This document shows positions 8,707 through 17,776 of a stretch of 64,000 bases of DNA, in pieces. The DNA is from Flavobacterium sp. (lineage in GTDB: Bacteria > Bacteroidota > Bacteroidia > Flavobacteriales > Flavobacteriaceae), in contig JAGOAF010000001.1 in assembly GCA_017984035.1 (NCBI GenBank), positions 1 to 64,000 of the forward strand. The letters are read 5' to 3'. The notes under the pieces are model-generated. The model saw nothing but the letters and a program-made list of their open reading frames with translations, was not told the origin of the DNA and searched no databases. The position numbers and the translations under genes are program-made. The number at the start of each line of letters is the position of its first letter. Within the stretch, counting starts at the first letter, position 1.

Positions 8707-9591
8707 TTAAACTTGCATAAATTCAGCAATAGTTTCTAGTGAAATGGTTGGATTGGCACCTTCTTCTTGGGCCACAAGTGCACCTAAGGCACAAGCAAAA
8801 TTAATGGCTTTTTGAGGGTCAACTCCAGTCAATAATTGGGTTAACAATCCAGCCAAAAAAGAATCGCCAGCACCAACGGTGTCCGCTACAGTTATTTTAT
8901 ATCCGCTATTGTAAAAGAATTGGTTATTGTACATTAAAACTGCTCCATGACTGCCTTTGGTGACACAAATATGTTGGGTGTTGGTTTTCTCGGCAATAAA
9001 CTGCATGTTTTGTTCCAAAGAATGAAAAGGAGACCCTAAATACGCACTAATTTCATACAATTCGTCATCATTGAATTTGATGAAATCAGCTTTATACATT
9101 AATTCGGAAAGCAATTCTTTAGTGTAAAATGGCGCTCTCAAATTCACGTCAAATATTTTATATTTTGCTGATTTTAAAAGTGTTAATAAGCTTTGATACG
9201 AAGTTGTATCACGACAAACTAAACTTCCAAAAACTAAGGCATCGGCTTTAGCTACGACATTTTGTGTTTCGTGAGTCGCTTCGATTTTGTCCCAAGCTAC
9301 TGGATAATTAATGGTGTAGGAAGCCGAACCTTTATCGTCTAATTTTACTATAACTTCGCCAGTAGCAAAATTGGAGTCAATCTGAATTGAATTGGTACTT
9401 ACTCCATTTTGGGAAACAAAGTCAAGTAATTCATTCCCAATTTCATCTTGTCCAATACGACTAATGATTTGTGTTTCGATTCCTAGCGAAGCCATGCGAA
9501 GTCCAACATTTAAAGGGGCTCCTCCAATTTTTCGGTGGGTTGGGAAAACGTCAAATAAGACTTCGCCAAAACATGTAATATTTAGTGCCAT
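8707..9591 (-). CDS. PfkB-family carbohydrate kinase, probable fructokinase
   Basis: 294 residues. It starts with the PfkB/ribokinase signature CFGEVLFDVFP and GGAPLNVGLRMASLG, and has the ATP/catalytic C-terminal motif DTVGAGDSFLAGLL with the catalytic Asp. The length and the short form fit bacterial fructokinases. The expected reaction is fructose + ATP to fructose 6-phosphate in the cytoplasm, using fructose released by GH32 and imported by the neighbouring sugar porter. It is spaced 2 bases from the transporter and 2 bases from the VOC gene, a tight operon. A second, only distantly similar PfkB kinase lies at 28084 in the same locus. Confidence 0.9.
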   Translation of the reverse strand: MALNITCFGEVLFDVFPTHRKIGGAPLNVGLRMASLGIETQIISRIGQDEIGNELLDFVSQNGVSTNSIQIDSNFATGEVIVKLDDKGSASYTINYPVAWDKIEATHETQNVVAKADALVFGSLVCRDTTSYQSLLTLLKSAKYKIFDVNLRAPFYTKELLSELMYKADFIKFNDDELYEISAYLGSPFHSLEQNMQFIAEKTNTQHICVTKGSHGAVLMYNNQFFYNSGYKITVADTVGAGDSFLAGLLTQLLTGVDPQKAINFACALGALVAQEEGANPTISLETIAEFMQV

Positions 9592-9593
9592 TA

Positions 9594-10922
9594 TTATTCT
9601 TTATTGGATAAACTTTCAGACAACTCTTCTAGTGTTCTTCCTTTTGTTTCTGGCATTTTAAAAAACACCCAAAGCAATTGGAAAACCATCATAATGCAGA
9701 AAATTGCAAATACGGTGGTTGTCCCAATTTCTTTAAACAAAAAGGGGATAAATGATGGAATTAAGGCAGCTAAAACCCAGTGAACAGAAGTTCCGAAAGA
9801 AGTTCCTGCCGCTCTTAATTTATTAGGGAATAATTCAGATATGAATACCCAAATTACAGCTCCTTGACCAATGGCATGTGAGGCAATAAACAAGAAGAAA
9901 AAAAGTGGAACTGCCATGCCTTTCCATTCAAAATAAAAAGCTGTAGTCACTAATCCTAATGAGATGATATAGCCTACAGACCCCAAATACATTAAGGTTT
10001 TACGACCGTATTTGTCAATTAACGAAATACCAACCATGGTAAACAATAAATTGATAACTCCTATTCCGATACTGCTTAAGAAAGAAGCTGATTTTTCTAA
10101 TCCGGCTAATTCAAAAATACGTGGGGCATAATACAAAAAGGCGTTAATTCCAGAAAGTTGATTGAAAAAGGCAATGAAAAAAGCTAAAAGCAATGGTTTT
10201 CTGTATTTTTTCATGAAAATGGATTCGTTTTTCACTTCCTGAGCAGTTTCTTTTTCGATGGCTGCTATTTCCTCTTCCGCTTGTGCATCTGTATTGATTT
10301 GTTTCAAGATCGAAAGGGCTTGTGATCTGTCTTTTTTGTGTTCAAAAATCCATCGTGGACTTTCAGGAATGCCGAAAACTAATAAAGTGTATACAAAAGC
10401 TGGAAACGCTTGAATACCCAGCATCCAACGCCATGAATTTTCGCCAATATCTTGCAAATAAAAATTAGAAGTAAAGGCAATAAGAATTCCAAAAACAATA
10501 TTGAATTGGTACAAGGCGACTAATTTTCCACGATCCTTTGCAGGTGCGATTTCAGATACATAGGTTGGCGCCGCTATAGTCGAGGCTCCAATTCCAATTC
10601 CACCTAGGAATCTAAAAATGGAGAAAATAATGGAATCGTTAGCAAATGCAGTACCGATTGCCGAGATAAAAAATAATAATCCAATAATGATTAGAGTCTT
10701 TTTTCTCCCTAGAATATTAGTTGGATAAGAACCAAACAAGGCGCCAATAACAGTTCCCCATAAAGCCGAGGACATTACGATCAGTCCGTGATACAAATCT
10801 GACGAACCCCATAATTGTTGTAATTGTTTGTCGGCTCCCGAAATTACTACGGTATCAAAGCCGAATAAGAACCCTGCCAAGGCTACTACAATGGACCAGT
10901 ATAGAATTTTTTTGTTGTTCAT
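9594..10922 (-). CDS. MFS sugar porter (SP family, monosaccharide symporter-like)
   Basis: 442 residues with about 12 membrane helices. Sugar-porter signatures are present: GFLFGFDTVVISGA in helix 1, GRKKT in the loop between helices 2 and 3, PESPRWI after helix 6, LSGINAFLYYAPRIF in helix 7, DKYGRKTL, and PETKGRTLEEL at the C-terminus. Members carry monosaccharides such as glucose, fructose, xylose or galactose across the inner membrane, usually with H+. Placed between GH32 and fructokinase, fructose and/or glucose is the most probable cargo. 46 bases separate it from GH32. Confidence 0.93.
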   Translation of the reverse strand: MNNKKILYWSIVVALAGFLFGFDTVVISGADKQLQQLWGSSDLYHGLIVMSSALWGTVIGALFGSYPTNILGRKKTLIIIGLLFFISAIGTAFANDSIIFSIFRFLGGIGIGASTIAAPTYVSEIAPAKDRGKLVALYQFNIVFGILIAFTSNFYLQDIGENSWRWMLGIQAFPAFVYTLLVFGIPESPRWIFEHKKDRSQALSILKQINTDAQAEEEIAAIEKETAQEVKNESIFMKKYRKPLLLAFFIAFFNQLSGINAFLYYAPRIFELAGLEKSASFLSSIGIGVINLLFTMVGISLIDKYGRKTLMYLGSVGYIISLGLVTTAFYFEWKGMAVPLFFFLFIASHAIGQGAVIWVFISELFPNKLRAAGTSFGTSVHWVLAALIPSFIPFLFKEIGTTTVFAIFCIMMVFQLLWVFFKMPETKGRTLEELSESLSNKE

Positions 10923-10968
10923 TTTTTTTAGTTTTTATGGTTTGGTTAATTTAGTTTATAAATATTAT

Positions 10969-12555
10969 TTACCAAATTCCTTTTATAGATTGAAAAGAAA
11001 GTGTTTTAATTTCTTGATTTTCATCTGATTGAATGGTTAATTTAGTGTAAGGTTGGTTCGGAAAAATTTGTTCTGTAAACGAATACACTCCTCCGTTTAA
11101 GAAAATTTCAATAGAAGACCAATCCAATATGATTTGAAAATCGATGTTTTTTGTAATTAAATTTGGAGTAGGAGTTGTATGAATTTTTTCGCCAAAACTT
11201 TTCTCGAAATTCACTTTTCCAGAATGGCGTCTGTCAATAGAGAAATGTTGTTTTTGTGCGTCGTAATTAAGTACTAGAGAATCATTTACTTCATTCGATA
11301 AAACTAATTTCAGATTTTTGTTTTCTGCCTTAAATTGGATTTGTGATTGATTGAAGTTAGAGTAATTTAAAATTTTTTCACTTCCCTTTTTAATTTCGAT
11401 TTTTTCTTTTGAGAATTCTGTAGTCAGTTGTTTGCCAAATTGTGTAACAGGTTTATTTTGCAATACATAATCTCCGTTAATTTTAGATAGAGAAAGTGTT
11501 CTTGGCAATGTCATTGCACTTCGCCAATTGGTAGTTGGCGTATCTCGTGCATAATTCCAATTACTCATCCAGCCTAAAAAAATACGTTCACCATTGGGAG
11601 TGTCATTATACGTAACGCCAGCGTAATTGTCGGTACCATTATCTACCCATTTGGTGTCTTTTTGTGAAGTAGTAAATGTTTGGCCGTCAAAATCACCAAT
11701 AAAGTATTGTGTAGCCGAACCGCCATTTGGCGCTCCTGGATTAATACTTACTAAAAGCACCCATTTTTCTTCTTTAGACTCATCAACTTTTAGTTTAAAT
11801 AGGTCTGGACATTCCCAAACTCCGCCATGAGCACCATTGTTTTTTCCAAATTCACTTTCTAGTTTCCATTGAAGTAAGTTCGTGGAACTGTAAAACTGAG
11901 CACGATCTCCTGCAACCAAAACTAAATTCCAAAGCTTTGTCTTTTCGTTCCAAAAAGCTTTAGGGTCTCTAAAATCCTTTAAGGTTGTATTATTGATAAT
12001 GGGATTAGCGTTGTATTTTTTCCAAGTATCCCCTTGATCTAGACTGTAGGCTAGTCCTTGGGTTTGGGTATTAATTTTTCCTGCTTTTTCAAATTCCATA
12101 TTGTGGTAAGTGAAAATAGCAATCATAGCCGGATTTTCTTTTGTGCCAAGGCCGGAAGTGTTGTTTACATCCATCACGGCACTTCCTGAAAATATATAAC
12201 CCAATTCATCCGGGAATAAAGCAATTTTTTTATGCTCCCAATGAATTAAATCGGAACTAGTGGCGTGCCCCCAATGCATAGGTCCCCAGACTATATCCTC
12301 AGGATAGTATTGGTAAAACAAATGATAGGTACCTTTATAATAGAGCATTCCATTCGGGTCATTCATCCATTTTTTTTCTGGCGAAAAATGAAATTGTGGT
12401 CGAAAAGGTTCTTTGTAATATTGGGTTGCATCTACCTTGATCATTTCTTTTGATGAAGTCGAAATAAGATTTTTTTCTTGAGCTTGACTTTCTAAAGTGC
12501 ATAGAAAGCTTGCAAATAGGCTAGCGACTATTATTTTATTCAATTTTCGTTTCAT
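10969..12555 (-). CDS. Secreted GH32 fructosidase (levanase/invertase-like)
   Basis: 528 residues with a signal peptide (IIVASLFASFLCTLESQAQ; no good lipobox). The GH32 five-bladed propeller shows all three catalytic motifs: WMNDPNG with the nucleophile Asp (about residue 64), RDPK with the transition-state stabiliser (about 195), and WECPDLF with the acid/base Glu (about 247). A C-terminal beta-sandwich follows. It would split fructose from sucrose, levan or inulin-type chains in the periplasm; exo or endo mode cannot be told. It is the first gene of the minus-strand operon, divergent from susC across a 501-base region carrying the LacI-type palindromes. Confidence 0.95.
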   Translation of the reverse strand: MKRKLNKIIVASLFASFLCTLESQAQEKNLISTSSKEMIKVDATQYYKEPFRPQFHFSPEKKWMNDPNGMLYYKGTYHLFYQYYPEDIVWGPMHWGHATSSDLIHWEHKKIALFPDELGYIFSGSAVMDVNNTSGLGTKENPAMIAIFTYHNMEFEKAGKINTQTQGLAYSLDQGDTWKKYNANPIINNTTLKDFRDPKAFWNEKTKLWNLVLVAGDRAQFYSSTNLLQWKLESEFGKNNGAHGGVWECPDLFKLKVDESKEEKWVLLVSINPGAPNGGSATQYFIGDFDGQTFTTSQKDTKWVDNGTDNYAGVTYNDTPNGERIFLGWMSNWNYARDTPTTNWRSAMTLPRTLSLSKINGDYVLQNKPVTQFGKQLTTEFSKEKIEIKKGSEKILNYSNFNQSQIQFKAENKNLKLVLSNEVNDSLVLNYDAQKQHFSIDRRHSGKVNFEKSFGEKIHTTPTPNLITKNIDFQIILDWSSIEIFLNGGVYSFTEQIFPNQPYTKLTIQSDENQEIKTLSFQSIKGIW

Positions 12556-12637
12556 CTTGTTTTTTTTGAATTGTTAAAAATAGCAATCTTTTTATGAATT
12601 GATTACTTAGTACATATATTAAGGTAAAGATTTTTCA

Positions 12638-12651
12638 CGAAAACGTTGTCG
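12638..12651. promoter_or_regulatory. LacI-type operator, GH32-proximal (one mismatch)
   Basis: CGAAAACGTTGTCG matches the perfect copy CGAAAACGTTTTCG at 13 of 14 positions. It lies 83 bases upstream of the GH32 start codon, in reach of that promoter. Confidence 0.7.
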
Positions 12652-12735
12652 AATTACCAAACAGATTCGATTCGAAAAGAAGTCTTTCTAAATCCAAATG
12701 AAGGGTTGTCCTAAAATTCTCTTAAAACCCAAAAA

Positions 12736-12748
12736 TTTCATCATGAAA
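12736..12748. repeat. Inverted repeat TTTCAT-C-ATGAAA
   Basis: Perfect 6-base arms around one base. It shares the TTCATCA half-site with the inverted repeat at 12809. It could be a binding site for a second regulator, or chance in AT-rich DNA. Confidence 0.4.
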
Positions 12749-12808
12749 ATGCTGGTTTTTTAAATTATTAAAGAATTCGTAATAATTCAATTCATTTTTT
12801 TGATTTAC

Positions 12809-12824
12809 TGATGAAAATTCATCA
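12809..12824. repeat. Inverted repeat TGATGAA-AA-TTCATCA
   Basis: Perfect 7-base arms with a 2-base centre, 73 bases after the related repeat at 12736. There is no T run or GC-rich stem, so it is not a terminator. Confidence 0.45.
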
Positions 12825-12929
12825 TTTTTTCAATGTTTTTAAATAATATTTATATAATATGTTTTTTTAAACTAATTTTTTTCAGAATACAGCATTTTAA
12901 AATGGTTTTTTTTATGAATTTAATTTTGA

Positions 12930-12947
12930 ATCGAAAACGTTTTCGAT
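12930..12947. promoter_or_regulatory. LacI-type operator, susC-proximal (18-bp perfect palindrome)
   Basis: ATCGAAAACGTTTTCGAT is a perfect 18-bp palindrome with the central CG typical of LacI/CcpA-family operators. Its centre lies about 294 bases from the centre of the 12638 copy and about 54 bases upstream of the susC -7 box, an upstream rather than promoter-overlapping position. Confidence 0.8.
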
Positions 12948-13000
12948 GCCCCGAAATCGATATAGTTTGATTTTTCTTAAATTTATCATAAATTAATTTG

Positions 13001-13008
13001 TATGTTTG
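13001..13008 (+). promoter_or_regulatory. -7 box of susC promoter
   Basis: TATGTTTG, an exact TAnnTTTG match, lies 48 bases before the susC ATG. The -33 region is AT-rich without a clear TTG, which suggests dependence on a regulator. Confidence 0.55.
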
Positions 13009-13056
13009 GCTCAATATTTAAAACAAACCATTTATTAACCAACTTATTTATTACGT

Positions 13057-16032
13057 ATGAAAAATAGTCTACTTAAAGGCTTGATGGTTTTTCTAACCAT
13101 GCTATGTACAAGTTTGACATACTCGCAAGATGTGTCAGGTACCGTATCCGATGCTAGCGGACCTCTTCCAGGGGCTTCTGTATTAGTTAAAGGAACGACA
13201 AAAGGAGCACAAACTGATTTTGATGGTAAATTTACTATCAAAAACGTTGGCTCAAATGCAGTTTTAGTTTTTAGTTACATTGGTCTTAAAAGTCAAGAAG
13301 TAAATGTAGCAGGAAGAAGTAACGTAAATGTTACTTTAAAAGAAGATTCAGCAGAATTAAAAGAAGTAGTCGTTATCGGTTACGGTTCTGTTAAGAAAAA
13401 AGATGCTACCGGAGCAGTTGATCAATTAAGCTCAAAAAGCTTTGACAACGTAGGTGCACCATCTCCAGCAGATTTGTTGAGAGGTAAAGTTTCAGGGGTT
13501 CAAGTAACTTCTGCAAGTGGTGAGCCAGGTGCTGGTGCTAGTATCAGAATCCGTGGTAACTCTTCTATTCGTTCAGGAAACGGTCCTCTTATTGTAGTGG
13601 ATGGTGTGCCATTGGATGGTGGAGACATTACTGCTGGTGGTAGTGATATTGGTTTAGGTGGTTCTTCTGCAAGAAACCCATTGAACTTCATTAACCAAAA
13701 TGATATCGAAAGTATGACTATCTTGAAAGATGCGTCTTCTACTGCTATCTATGGTTCTCGTGGAGCAAATGGTGTAATTGTAATTACTACTAAAAAATCT
13801 AAATCTAAAGAAGCTCAGTTGACTTATTCAAATTCATTTACTTTCAGCTCTGTAGCTAGTAACTTGAAATTGATGAACTCTGCTGATTTCGTTAAAAACG
13901 GAGGTACTGATAATGGTGCATCTGGATACAACTGGGAAAAAGAAATTTTAAGAAATGCTTTTTCTTCTAACCATGATGTAGCGTTTACTAAATCTACTGA
14001 AAATTCATCAACTCGTTTATCTGTTGGTGCTTCTAATACAGAAGGTATTGTTAACAAAACAGGTTTAGACAAATACACAATTGCTTTCAATAATTCAAAT
14101 GACTTCTTTGGTGGAGCTTTGAAAATTGATACTAAAGTAAACTACTCAAGTTTAAGAGACCAATCTGCTTTGATTTCAAACAGTGCTGGTTATATTGGTA
14201 ACTTGATGGGAACAGCTATTTACTGGAACCCAACAAACAAATTATACAATGCTGATGGTTCTTATAATGTAGTTAGTAATACTTACATTAACCCAGCTCA
14301 ATTGTCTGATGCTTATACAGATTATGCTAACACTCAAAAATTATTGGCTAGTGTTAAATCTACTTTAAAAATCAACGACAACTTAAACTATCAATTCTTA
14401 GTAGGTGTTGAAACTTCTAATTCTAATAGAAAGTTCCAATTATCTCCTGGAATCGATATTCAAAACGTTGCTCAGGCTACTCCTCCAGGATCTACTGCTC
14501 CTAAATTTGGACAAGCTGGTATTTCAAGTGTTGAAAAATTAAACAGAACATTTGAGCACACTTTGAACTACAACAAAACAGTTAACGATAACTTCCAATT
14601 TGATGCATTGTTAGGGTATTCTTACTATGACTATACTGCAAGTGGAAATGATGTTTCTGCAAAAGGTTTTAATGCTAAACAAACCAATTTAATTGACAAT
14701 ATTGAAGGTGGTTTACAAAACGAATACCGTGCTTCTTCTTGGAGAAACCGTGTTGAATTGCAATCTTACTTTACAAGAGTAAATGCTACATTGTACAAAA
14801 ATTTATTAGTTACAGCTACACTTCGTGTGGATGGTTCTACTAAATTAGGAGCAAACAACAAATACGGTTCATTCCCATCTGTAGGGGTTGGATACAAAGT
14901 ATTTGAAGACAAAGCAGGATTGTTAAACAATTTGAAAGTTAGAACTAACTTTGGTGTAACAGGAAATCAAGAATTTGCTGTAAACTCTGCTATTGCTCGT
15001 GCTTCATACGGTAATAATGGTACTTTTAATGTTGATACTAATGACAACTCAGATTTGAAATGGGAAACTACTACCTCTTATGGTGCTGGTATTGATTTCG
15101 GTTTGTTGAACAATAGATTAACAGGTTCTGTTGATTACTTCCAAAGAGATACACAAGATTTAATCTTCCCTGTACCATCTGCAGCTACTCAACCAGGACC
15201 ACCGTCTCCACGTTTCGTTAACTTACCTGGAAACTTAATCAACAATGGTGTTGAGGTTAGTGCAAACTACAAATTGATTGATTCTGAAAAATTGACTTGG
15301 GATATTTCTGCTAATGCTTCTTTCTTGTCTAACAAAATTCAAAATTTTGCTGGATTTATTCAAGCGGGTGCTTTACACGGTCAAGGTTTATCTGGGGCTT
15401 ATGCTCAAGTTGTAACTAATAATGAGCCAATCTACAGCTACTATATGTATGAGTGGAGAGGATATGATGCTGCTGGTGCTTCAGTATATGCTGATGCTGC
15501 TGGTGCAGATGCTTCATTAGGTTTAGCAGCTAAAAAATTAGTTGGAAAAACAGGTTTACCAAAAATGAACTTAGGTTTCTCTACTAATGTAACTTACAAA
15601 AACTTTGATGCAGCAGTTTCATTCTACGGAGCTTTTGGTCACTATTTGTATAACAATACTGCTAATGCGTATTTCTTTAAAGGAGCATACATCGGAGGAA
15701 GAAACGTTCCTGCAAGTGTTGCTACTTCTGCTCAAGCGCAAGGAGATCCTAACTCACCTTCTACTAAATACTTAGAAAAAGGAGATTTCTTAAGAATGGG
15801 TAACTTAACTTTAGGTTATACTTTCACAGGTGCTGGATTGGATAAATTGAAAATTAAATCAGCTCGTTTCTTTGTGAATGGACAAAACTTATTGTTGTTC
15901 ACTAACTACTCTGGTTTAGATCCTGAGGTGAACACAGATAAATCACTTAACGGTGTGCCATCTGCTGGTATCGATTATTTATCTTACCCACGTTCAAAAG
16001 CAATTGCTTTAGGTCTTAATGTAACTTTTTAA
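13057..16032 (+). CDS. SusC/RagA-type TonB-linked outer-membrane transporter
   Basis: 991 residues. Order: signal peptide ending SLTYSQ, a carboxypeptidase-regulatory-like domain (about residues 25-95; GTVSDASGPLPGASV, TDFDGKFTI), the SusC junction ELKEVVVIGYG, a plug domain with IRGNSSI and PLIVVDGVPL, the family signature ILKDASSTAIYGSRGANGVIVITTK, then a 22-strand-type barrel ending in Phe (GLNVTF). It imports oligosaccharides across the outer membrane using TonB energy, together with SusD as a lid. The codon choice is strongly regular, consistent with high expression. susD follows after 11 bases. Context suggests sucrose or fructo-oligosaccharide as ligand. Confidence 0.97.
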   Translation: MKNSLLKGLMVFLTMLCTSLTYSQDVSGTVSDASGPLPGASVLVKGTTKGAQTDFDGKFTIKNVGSNAVLVFSYIGLKSQEVNVAGRSNVNVTLKEDSAELKEVVVIGYGSVKKKDATGAVDQLSSKSFDNVGAPSPADLLRGKVSGVQVTSASGEPGAGASIRIRGNSSIRSGNGPLIVVDGVPLDGGDITAGGSDIGLGGSSARNPLNFINQNDIESMTILKDASSTAIYGSRGANGVIVITTKKSKSKEAQLTYSNSFTFSSVASNLKLMNSADFVKNGGTDNGASGYNWEKEILRNAFSSNHDVAFTKSTENSSTRLSVGASNTEGIVNKTGLDKYTIAFNNSNDFFGGALKIDTKVNYSSLRDQSALISNSAGYIGNLMGTAIYWNPTNKLYNADGSYNVVSNTYINPAQLSDAYTDYANTQKLLASVKSTLKINDNLNYQFLVGVETSNSNRKFQLSPGIDIQNVAQATPPGSTAPKFGQAGISSVEKLNRTFEHTLNYNKTVNDNFQFDALLGYSYYDYTASGNDVSAKGFNAKQTNLIDNIEGGLQNEYRASSWRNRVELQSYFTRVNATLYKNLLVTATLRVDGSTKLGANNKYGSFPSVGVGYKVFEDKAGLLNNLKVRTNFGVTGNQEFAVNSAIARASYGNNGTFNVDTNDNSDLKWETTTSYGAGIDFGLLNNRLTGSVDYFQRDTQDLIFPVPSAATQPGPPSPRFVNLPGNLINNGVEVSANYKLIDSEKLTWDISANASFLSNKIQNFAGFIQAGALHGQGLSGAYAQVVTNNEPIYSYYMYEWRGYDAAGASVYADAAGADASLGLAAKKLVGKTGLPKMNLGFSTNVTYKNFDAAVSFYGAFGHYLYNNTANAYFFKGAYIGGRNVPASVATSAQAQGDPNSPSTKYLEKGDFLRMGNLTLGYTFTGAGLDKLKIKSARFFVNGQNLLLFTNYSGLDPEVNTDKSLNGVPSAGIDYLSYPRSKAIALGLNVTF

Positions 16033-16043
16033 TACTAATATCA

Positions 16044-17579
16044 ATGAAAAGAAATAATATAATAAAAGGTTTATTGTACTTAGGTATAGTATCTTTTAGT
16101 ATCGGATGTACTAACTTAGATGAAGAAATCTTAGATGGTGTATCAAATGATACCTCAGGAGGAGATAAAGTTAATACCGCTGCGGTTTTAACATCTGCTT
16201 ACAATGGTTTAAGAGATTTTAACGGCCAAGGTGGTGTGTATGCATTGAATGAAATGTCTACAGATGCAATGGTTGGACCAACACGTGGTGGTGACTGGGA
16301 TGATAATGGAGTTTGGAGACAAATCCATACACAAACTTGGGCGCCTGATCATGGTGAGGTTAAAAATGCTTGGAACTCTTTATTATCAAATGTGTACAAC
16401 TGTAACTTGGTAATTGATAATGGAGGATCTGCTTCAGAAGTTGCACAAGCTCGTTTTTTACGTGCTTGGTATATGTACAATGTAGTTGATTTGTTTGGTC
16501 AAGTACCTTACAGACCAGCTGGATCTAGTAAATTAGATGATCCTAAAGTATATACTCGTGCGGAAGCTACTGCATTTATTATTGCTGAATTAGAGGCAGT
16601 TGTTAATGCTTTACCAGCAAGAACTGCTGGTGATGCTAGTATCGCAAATAAAGATGCGGCTCGTTTCTTATTAGCTAAAGTGTATTTGAATAAAGGTGTA
16701 TTTACTGCTACTAGTCCTGCAGGTCCTTATACTTTTGATGCAGCTGATATGACTAAAGTAGTTCAAAATGTTGATGCATTAACGAATTCATTAGCTACTA
16801 ACTATTGGTCAAACTTTGCTCCAGACAACAATACATCATCTGAAATTATTTTTTCTTCTAAAAATAATAAAGGTGGAGAAGGTGGAGGAATGCAGTCTAA
16901 ATGGAGAATGTGTAATCACTACAACCAAACTCCAGACGGATGGAATGGATTTGCTACTGTAGCTGATTATTATAGCACATTTAACGCTGCTGATAATCGT
17001 GCGCACTATGCTGTACCAGGTTATACTTATACAGTTGATGCTAACGGTAAAGGTGTAGGTTTCTTACAAGGTCAAGTTTACAAAAATGGAGTTGTAAGTA
17101 CTGCAAATGCATTGAAAGACAGAAATAACAATCCTTTGAATTTTACAGCTAACGTAACATTAATTACTTCAGGTGCTTCACTTGAAACTGCTGGTGTTCG
17201 TGGTATTAAATATATCCCAGATGCGGATAACCTTGGTCAACCAGATAATGATTTGATCTTGATGCGTTATTCTGATGCTTTATTAATGAAAGCAGAAGCT
17301 ATTGCTAGAGGTGGTTCTGGTTCAGTAGGTACAATTATGTCTCAATTGGCTGCAAGATCTGGTGTAACTGCCGCTGCTGCTACTTTAGACGGTATCTATG
17401 CTGAAAGAGGTCGTGAGTTATGGTGGGAAGGATGGAGAAGAAACGATGCTATTCGTTTTGGAAAATTCCTTGCTGCTAGAGCTTTGAAACCATATGCTTC
17501 AGATGCTAAATATTTATTGTATCCAATTCCTGCGGATGCATTATTTAACTCTAATTTATCACAAAATCCTGGATACTAA
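16044..17579 (+). CDS. SusD/RagB-type glycan-binding surface lipoprotein
   Basis: 511 residues. The lipoprotein signal ends SFSIGC with TNLDEE after the lipid-bearing Cys, an acidic stretch like the export signals of surface lipoproteins in this group. The SusD fold is supported by the N-terminal SAYNGLRDF, the TPR-like ARFLRAWYMYNVVDLFGQVPYR, the ILMRYSDALLMKAEA segment and the near-terminal ERGRELWWEGWRRNDAIRFG, then LLYPIPADAL. It captures oligosaccharide at the cell surface and hands it to SusC. Two terminators follow the stop. Confidence 0.96.
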   Translation: MKRNNIIKGLLYLGIVSFSIGCTNLDEEILDGVSNDTSGGDKVNTAAVLTSAYNGLRDFNGQGGVYALNEMSTDAMVGPTRGGDWDDNGVWRQIHTQTWAPDHGEVKNAWNSLLSNVYNCNLVIDNGGSASEVAQARFLRAWYMYNVVDLFGQVPYRPAGSSKLDDPKVYTRAEATAFIIAELEAVVNALPARTAGDASIANKDAARFLLAKVYLNKGVFTATSPAGPYTFDAADMTKVVQNVDALTNSLATNYWSNFAPDNNTSSEIIFSSKNNKGGEGGGMQSKWRMCNHYNQTPDGWNGFATVADYYSTFNAADNRAHYAVPGYTYTVDANGKGVGFLQGQVYKNGVVSTANALKDRNNNPLNFTANVTLITSGASLETAGVRGIKYIPDADNLGQPDNDLILMRYSDALLMKAEAIARGGSGSVGTIMSQLAARSGVTAAAATLDGIYAERGRELWWEGWRRNDAIRFGKFLAARALKPYASDAKYLLYPIPADALFNSNLSQNPGY

Positions 17580-17606
17580 TATTTCCTAATTTTGTTTAGA
17601 ATAGGT

Positions 17607-17638
17607 AAGGAGGACAGCAATGTCCTCCTTATTTTTTT
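17607..17638 (+). terminator. First terminator after susD
   Basis: Perfect 10-bp stem AAGGAGGACA / TGTCCTCCTT with a GCAA tetraloop, then A and seven T. A strong rho-independent terminator 27 bases after the susD stop. Confidence 0.92.
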
Positions 17639-17664
17639 AAAAGCCTTTTAAGGCTTTTTTTTTG
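17639..17664 (+). terminator. Second, tandem terminator after susD
   Basis: AAAAGCCTT / AAGGCTTTT inverted repeat with a tight T-rich loop and a nine-T run, directly abutting the first terminator. The tandem arrangement suggests effective uncoupling of susCD from the downstream genes. Confidence 0.75.
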
Positions 17665-17776
17665 TTTATAATCTCCTGTAATCGCAACAATATTAAGCTA
17701 TTTTTAATTTTTTTATATTCTACTTTTTCCATAAATTGCTCCCTATTATTGTTTTAAAATTAATCAGCAATTGACT

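Larger units (their letters stand above)
12556..13056. promoter_or_regulatory. Divergent regulatory region between GH32 operon and susCD
   Basis: A 501-base AT-rich stretch without a credible gene. It holds an imperfect copy (12638-12651) and a perfect copy (12930-12947) of the palindrome CGAAAACGTTTTCG, two other inverted repeats (12736-12748 and 12809-12824), and a TATGTTTG -7 box for susC at 13001. No exact TAnnTTTG box was found for the GH32 side. Confidence 0.75.

Noticed and set aside
6508..12555. GH13 and GH32 enzymes as type IX secretion cargo
   Set aside because: Neither protein has an extra C-terminal sorting domain; both end with their catalytic or sandwich domain, so periplasmic location is more likely.
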